From CAVZLD01 sp964522605 (GTDB lineage: Bacteria > Planctomycetota > Planctomycetia > Pirellulales > Pirellulaceae), in contig CAZFWV010000218.1 in assembly GCA_964522605.1 (NCBI GenBank), forward strand, positions 1 through 11,849: a stretch of 11,849 nucleotides of DNA. Reading direction: 5' to 3'. Numbering within the stretch: the first letter of the stretch is position 1; each line of letters starts with the position of its first letter. The notes below the pieces were generated by a model that did not search any database, was not told the DNA's origin, and saw only the letters and a program-made list of their open reading frames with translations. Both the position numbers and the translations under genes were made by a program. This document shows, one piece after another, positions 8,135-11,849 of this stretch.

Positions 8135-8205
8135 CCTCTGCACTGCGAACGGTGAAAACGTTGTTCTCTCGACAAGAAATCGAGCGACCACCGCACCCGT
8201 CACAA

Positions 8206-8277
8206 TGGGTGTGCCACTGGGCTCTGCCAGTGTCCTCTTGAGTCGAGGAGAAGCACTGGCAAAGCCAGTGGCACCCA
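8206..8277. repeat. Double-hairpin palindrome nested in the long inverted repeat
   Basis: The arms at 8206-8232 and 8254-8277 are reverse complements apart from three extra bases in the left arm and one mismatch. Each arm is also a hairpin by itself: CACTGG pairs with CCAGTG at 8215-8232 and again at 8254-8270. The DNA or RNA could therefore form either two small hairpins or one long stem with a 21-base loop. Confidence 0.85.
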
Positions 8278-8295
8278 GCGTTTCCGCTCTGCGGC
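8278..8295. repeat. 18-base direct repeat, copy 2
   Basis: This is an exact copy of 8117-8134 in the same orientation, directly after the right arm of the 8206-8277 palindrome. The two copies bracket the left part of the long inverted repeat, which would fit duplication or insertion events in this gap. Confidence 0.8.
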
Positions 8296-8455
8296 ACCCT
8301 GCGCCGCTGTGGGCTCTGCGTTGAAATGCGAAGACGCAGTGCGGCAGGGCCGCAACCGATTGGGATGCTTCCGCACTCGGGTAAGCGCCGCCTCCGTTGG
8401 TCGCTCGATTTCTTGGCGAGAGAACATCGCGTTCAGATTGGATCGAAAGAAAAAA

Positions 8456-8538
8456 GGAAACCACGGATTTGACGGAGAGTACGGATCGGCACGGACCGAT
8501 CCGCGGACATCCGTTTTATCCGTTCGATCCGCGGTTCC
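8456..8538. repeat. CCACGGAT-type imperfect palindrome
   Basis: The left arm at 8456-8495 and the right arm at 8500-8538 are imperfect reverse complements, with roughly 28 of 39 positions matching and a four-base loop. The arms are built from a short recurring word, ACGGA or CGGAT, spaced about 10 bases apart, and its complement TCCG. I recall repeats with CCACGGATT words from the intergenic DNA of several phyla, planctomycetes among them. This copy is diverged. Confidence 0.75.
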
Positions 8539-8590
8539 TCTTCTCGATCTCTGGTTCCGCTCGACTTGTGCGCAACAACCAAGTCGTGGA

Positions 8591-8622
8591 TTGCGTAGGT
8601 CGGACGTTGTCCTATAGGATAA
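8591..8622 (+). promoter_or_regulatory. Putative promoter with overlapping dyad
   Basis: TTGCGT (8591-8596) and TATAGG (8613-8618), 16 bases apart, are a weak -35/-10 pair. The -10 lies within the perfect ten-base palindrome TCCTATAGGA (8610-8619). Outer bases extend the symmetry to TTGTCCTATAGGATAA (8607-8622) with one mismatched pair. A repressor bound there would cover the promoter of the aminotransferase gene, about 100 bases before its ATG. This is inferred from symmetry and position only. Confidence 0.3.
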
Positions 8623-8720
8623 ATGCGAATTCGATTCACGATGGTTGCAGTTCCCAACGCGCCATCTTGCCGGTCGTTGACTCTCCGCATTACGACTCGA
8701 AAAGGGAAAAAGGGAAACGG

Positions 8721-9836
8721 ATGCAAAGCTGCCTGGATCAAGTTCGTGAAGTGTTGTTGATGGGACCGGGACCGTCCTGCGTGCCTCCCCAGGTTTACGA
8801 GGCCCTGGCGCGTCCAACAATCGGGCACCTCGACCCGCGATTCATCGCGATCATGGATCAGATCAAGGAGTTACTCCAGCAGGTTTTCAACACGCAGAAT
8901 CCGCTGACGATTCCCATCAGCGGAACCGGTTCTGCCGGGATGGAGACCTGCTTCGTCAACCTTGTCGAGCCTGGTGACCGCGTGCTGATCCTCGTGAACG
9001 GCGTGTTTGGTGTTCGGATGGCCGACGTGGCCGGACGTCTGGGTGCCGAGGTGGATACGCTCGAGTTCGAGTGGGGGACGGCGGTCGATGTCGATGCGGT
9101 CCAGAAGAAACTGAGCGACGGGCCTTATAGGATCGTGGCAATCGTCCATGCGGAAACTTCAACCGGTGTCTGCAATCCAGTCGCGGAAGTCGGCGAGTTG
9201 GTGTCGGCGACCGGCGCACTTTACCTGGTCGACACGGTCACGAGCCTGGGAGGCATCCCGGTTACAATGGATGCCTGGCACTGTGATGCGATCTACAGCG
9301 GGACGCAGAAGTGCCTTTCCTGCCCGCCCGGATTGGCGCCGGTGAGTTTTTCTCCCTCCGCAGTCGAAAAGCTGCGCGGGCGGAAAAACAAAGTCCCGAA
9401 CTGGTACCTCGATCTGACCTTGCTTACGGCTTATTGGGACGGAGCGAAACGCGTTTATCATCACACGGCGCCGATCAACATGTTGTATGCGCTCGATCAG
9501 GCGCTGCTGTGTATCGTGAACGAAGGGCTCGAGAAGGTCCATCGTCGACACATCGAAGCACATCAACAACTGGTCGAAGGATTGGAGGCGCTCGGTCTGG
9601 AAATGCTCGTCGTGCCCGAAGCACGATTGCCGATGCTCAACACGGTAAAAGTGCCGGATGGAGTCGACGAGGCAGCCGTGCGAAAGGTTCTGTTGGAAGA
9701 GCATGACATCGAAATTGGTGCGGGACTGGGGCCGCTGGCGGGTAAGGTCTGGCGGATCGGCATCATGGGCTACACGGCCCGTTCTGAGAATGTCGATCGA
9801 TTTCTTCGGTCGCTGGCGTCGGTTCTTCGCCATTGA
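8721..9836 (+). CDS. Class V PLP aminotransferase, alanine-glyoxylate type
   Basis: This 371-residue enzyme belongs to the alanine-glyoxylate/serine-glyoxylate aminotransferase group of fold-type I PLP enzymes. It has the expected opening LLMGPGPSCVPP (12-23), then GHLDP at 35-39, the cofactor-phosphate region SGTGSAGMETCFVNLVEPGD (67-86), and D171 in LVDTVTSLGG, which contacts the pyridine nitrogen. The cofactor lysine is K197 in SGTQKCLSCPPG. The length and the intact C-terminal domain fit the family. It would move an amino group from alanine, serine or a related donor to glyoxylate or a similar acceptor in the cytoplasm. The donor and acceptor cannot be told from sequence. The frame is open upstream to 8397, but that stretch is repeat DNA, and family similarity begins right after ATG 8721. 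The ribosome binding site is a weak A/G-rich stretch. Confidence 0.9.
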   Translation: MQSCLDQVREVLLMGPGPSCVPPQVYEALARPTIGHLDPRFIAIMDQIKELLQQVFNTQNPLTIPISGTGSAGMETCFVNLVEPGDRVLILVNGVFGVRMADVAGRLGAEVDTLEFEWGTAVDVDAVQKKLSDGPYRIVAIVHAETSTGVCNPVAEVGELVSATGALYLVDTVTSLGGIPVTMDAWHCDAIYSGTQKCLSCPPGLAPVSFSPSAVEKLRGRKNKVPNWYLDLTLLTAYWDGAKRVYHHTAPINMLYALDQALLCIVNEGLEKVHRRHIEAHQQLVEGLEALGLEMLVVPEARLPMLNTVKVPDGVDEAAVRKVLLEEHDIEIGAGLGPLAGKVWRIGIMGYTARSENVDRFLRSLASVLRH

Positions 9837-9874
9837 TTCTGAACCGTCCAAACTCTTCGGAAAATTTCTGGTTC

Positions 9875-9896
9875 AATCGCCCCTGAAGGTGCGATT
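9875..9896 (+). terminator. Possible terminator after the aminotransferase gene
   Basis: AATCGC (9875-9880) and GCGATT (9891-9896) form a six-base stem, with two or three further G-C/A-T pairs possible inside. It lies 38 bases after the stop codon. The following GTCTTGCT is only slightly T-rich, so this would be a weak intrinsic terminator at best. Confidence 0.35.
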
Positions 9897-10113
9897 GTCT
9901 TGCTGACGCTAATGTGTCAAGACCGCCGATGACGGAGATGCCATCGACGCGCAGGGAAACATGGTTTCTTGCGGGAAAAAGCAGTCCCGCGCCTGTCGAT
10001 GTGGCACAGAGTCGCGCTGTAACGCACGTCGATCGAGATTCACGCTCGACAGGTTACGCGATTGAGATGCAAGAGCGCCACAATTTGTGACTATCTCGGC
10101 CGAGTTGTCTAAG

Positions 10114-10119
10114 TATAAT
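10114..10119 (+). promoter_or_regulatory. Putative -10 box for the surface protein gene
   Basis: A perfect TATAAT lies 48 bases upstream of the GTG start. I find no good -35 box at normal spacing: TTGTGA at 10085-10090 is 23 bases away, which is too far. The call therefore rests on the -10 match and its position. Confidence 0.35.
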
Positions 10120-10167
10120 GCCCTCGCTGAAAATTCCGTTCGGGATTTGACACGAAAGGGCCACATC

Positions 10168-11849
10168 GTGCCGAGTTCAAAGGGCAGGACAAAGCGCCGC
10201 CATGCGCGCTTGCAGCGGCAAATGCGTTTTCGTCACTCTGATGTGGAGCAACTGGAAGACCGCCACTTGCTGGCCACGGTCGCCTGGGATGGTGGCGGCG
10301 ATGGATTCTCTTGGCAAGACCCGTTCAATTGGCAATCTAATAGTCTGCCCACAGCGGCCGATGATGTGATCATCGATGTGCCCGGCGACGTGACGATCCA
10401 GATCCATGGGACGGCGGGGACTCCCATCGTCAACAGTATTCAGTCCAGCGAGTTTATCGAGCTACGGACGACACTCACGGTCAATGCGACGTCTTCGTTT
10501 GACAGGGGCGTGGGGATCTCATTCGGTACACTCACGGGGGCTGGTGACGTGAGCCTGGGCGGAACCAGTTTCATGGGGGCCGCCACAGTTGGTGGTGCGG
10601 GGAAGTTCACGATTGAGCCTGGAGCGACACTGGCGCTCGGAAGCCTGCTCAATACGACCAGTGATCGCGTCATCGACAATTTCGGAACGTTACGGATTGG
10701 CTCGACATCGGTTGGCAGCCCCACTCGACTTTCCCTTTCCGGATCGGGTGACCGAATCATCAATCATCCTGGCGCGACCTTGCATTTCGTCGATTTCGGA
10801 ATCATTTCCGGCACGAATGTAAGCATCGTGAATCAAGGTACGTTGCTGCGAACGGGCAGTGGGAACTTCGAACTAACGGCTGAACTTGCGAACGAAGGAG
10901 ATTTGGCACTTGAGGGAGGCCAGTTGCGTTTGAACGAAGGGGGCAGCTCGACGACTTCGATTGAGGTGCAGGCCGACGCGACGCTGCAAATCCTAGGGTC
11001 CTTTACCTTTTCTCCGTCGACCAGTCTGACCGGTGAAGGACGGATTGTCTTTACCGGTGGCACCCACGATTTCACGGCAGCACAGCTTTTGCCCCAGGGG
11101 AAAATCGCATTCTTAGGCGGGACGATCACAATCGCGAATTCATTTCCCGAGAGTGCGCAGATCGAGCAGATTCGGACGAGCGTGACGTTCAATGCGGACC
11201 AGGTCTTGAATTCGGTAGATGCCGACTTTGGGAATATTCAAGGTAGTGGCAATCTAACATTCACGGGTGTGAGTCACCTGAACCAGAGCATCCTTTCGGG
11301 TACGGGGACGGTGGAGGTTGTCGCGGACGCACAGCTCGATGTGTTTAGCCTTGGGGCGACGGTTAATCGACGGCTTGATAACCGCGGCAAGGTACGAGTG
11401 TTCGGCGGACTCAGTGGAGCAGGGACGGTCGTCAACCATCAGGACGCACTCGTTCAATTATTTCCCGGGTTTACACAAATCCTGAGCGTTCAGCGCTTTG
11501 AGAATCAGGGGGTTTTTGAAAAGCGCAATGATGGAGTTTCGCTGTTCGAAATGTCTGGCGGTTTCGAGAACGCGGGCACGGTGTCCGTGTTGCAGGGAAG
11601 GATACAGCTTCGTGGCGGCGGCAACAGCTGGAGCGATGCGAATGGAGTCATTGATGTCGCGTCGGGAGGCGAACTGGAGTTTTTTGGTCAATTGACGTTA
11701 CTCGCCGGCGCCGTGCTTACCGGTAGTGGCCTGGTGGACGGCGACGTTCTCAGTTCCGGTACGGTGCGGCCGGGCAGCGAGCTTGGTCGGTTACGGATTG
11801 AGGGGAATTACGCGCAGACACCGGACGGGCGACTCGAGCTGCAAATCGG
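10168..11849 (+). CDS. Large surface protein with LE-x-R-x-LL N-terminus (5' part)
   Basis: The reading frame stays open for 560 codons to the window edge, so the C-terminus is missing. It starts at GTG 10168, with GAAAGGG seven bases upstream. The first 28 residues are basic and lead to LEDRHLL at 29-35, the planctomycete LEPR-XLL type motif thought to mark exported proteins. WDGGGDGFSWQDPFNW at 40-55 opens a domain seen in many such proteins. The rest is Gly/Thr/Ser/Val-rich with N-x-G-type turns, as in right-handed beta-helices. Similar segments start at NQGTLL (222) and NQGVFE (446). The block at 531-552 (GTVRPGSELGRL, then GNYAQTPDG) matches the closing motif of autotransporter-like beta-strand repeats. 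There is no cysteine in the visible 560 residues. It is probably a cell-surface or secreted protein, with partners unknown. Confidence 0.85.
   Translation, partial: MPSSKGRTKRRHARLQRQMRFRHSDVEQLEDRHLLATVAWDGGGDGFSWQDPFNWQSNSLPTAADDVIIDVPGDVTIQIHGTAGTPIVNSIQSSEFIELRTTLTVNATSSFDRGVGISFGTLTGAGDVSLGGTSFMGAATVGGAGKFTIEPGATLALGSLLNTTSDRVIDNFGTLRIGSTSVGSPTRLSLSGSGDRIINHPGATLHFVDFGIISGTNVSIVNQGTLLRTGSGNFELTAELANEGDLALEGGQLRLNEGGSSTTSIEVQADATLQILGSFTFSPSTSLTGEGRIVFTGGTHDFTAAQLLPQGKIAFLGGTITIANSFPESAQIEQIRTSVTFNADQVLNSVDADFGNIQGSGNLTFTGVSHLNQSILSGTGTVEVVADAQLDVFSLGATVNRRLDNRGKVRVFGGLSGAGTVVNHQDALVQLFPGFTQILSVQRFENQGVFEKRNDGVSLFEMSGGFENAGTVSVLQGRIQLRGGGNSWSDANGVIDVASGGELEFFGQLTLLAGAVLTGSGLVDGDVLSSGTVRPGSELGRLRIEGNYAQTPDGRLELQI

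Larger units (their letters stand above)
8163..8425. repeat. Long inverted repeat enclosing other repeats
   Basis: The arms at 8163-8190 and 8398-8425 are reverse complements at 27 of 28 positions and enclose 207 bases. The element has the form of a small non-autonomous transposon with terminal inverted repeats, but no transposase and no obvious target duplication is visible. Inside it lie the CACTGG palindrome at 8206-8277 and the second copy of the 18-base direct repeat. No ORF inside looks real. Confidence 0.8.
9837..10167. other. Intergenic region with several small hairpins
   Basis: No gene is seen here. Besides the possible terminator at 9875-9896 and the TATAAT box at 10114, the region holds a perfect six-base stem GCGGGA/TCCCGC around an eight-base loop (9971-9990). 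It also holds a possible hairpin closed by GTAAC (10019-10023) and GTTAC (10053-10057), with CGA-rich pairing inside. These could lie in a regulatory region of the next gene, but the stems are short enough to be chance in this composition. Confidence 0.4.

Noticed and set aside
7156..8196. 346-codon open frame on the - strand
   Set aside because: It is antisense to the well-supported amylosucrase gene and has no recognisable motif. It is a composition shadow.
8397..8720. N-terminal extension of the aminotransferase by 108 codons
   Set aside because: The stretch is made of the inverted-repeat arm, the CCACGGAT palindrome and the promoter dyad. The family N-terminus starts immediately after ATG 8721.
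9159..9851. 230-codon open frame on the - strand
   Set aside because: It is antisense to the aminotransferase, including its cofactor lysine region, and has no recognisable domain.

Overview
The window reads like a chromosomal segment from a member of the Planctomycetota. Three things point there. The first is a membrane Ser/Thr kinase fused to a long WD40 region. The second is a surface protein that opens with the LE-x-R-x-LL motif typical of planctomycete exported proteins. The third is a high load of palindromic intergenic repeats. All five protein genes lie on the + strand. I see no tRNA, rRNA, CRISPR array or transposase.

Layout. Positions 1-314 hold no convincing gene, only weak hints of a decayed frame. 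The kinase-WD40 gene (315-3785) carries a MITE-like palindrome in frame within its kinase domain (934-1001). A 381-base gap (3786-4166) holds a cluster of long hairpin repeats (3841-4059) and then a likely promoter. Next come a Tat-exported FAD-dependent oxidoreductase (4167-6032) and, 97 bases later, an amylosucrase that starts at TTG (6130-8106). A 614-base gap (8107-8720) is a mosaic of at least three inverted-repeat families, with a dyad over a possible promoter near its end. A class V aminotransferase follows (8721-9836). After a 331-base gap with some hairpins and a TATAAT box, a large surface protein starts at GTG 10168. It is still open at the window end.

How the genes relate. The oxidoreductase and amylosucrase are close enough to be co-transcribed. 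Both could belong to carbohydrate metabolism, but the window does not prove a shared pathway. The kinase, aminotransferase and surface protein look like separate transcription units. No multi-gene defence, secretion or biosynthetic system is visible. The least ordinary content is the repeat DNA: several distinct palindrome families, one inside a coding gene and one enclosed by another. Statements that these resemble repeats common in planctomycetes rest on memory, not on a search.
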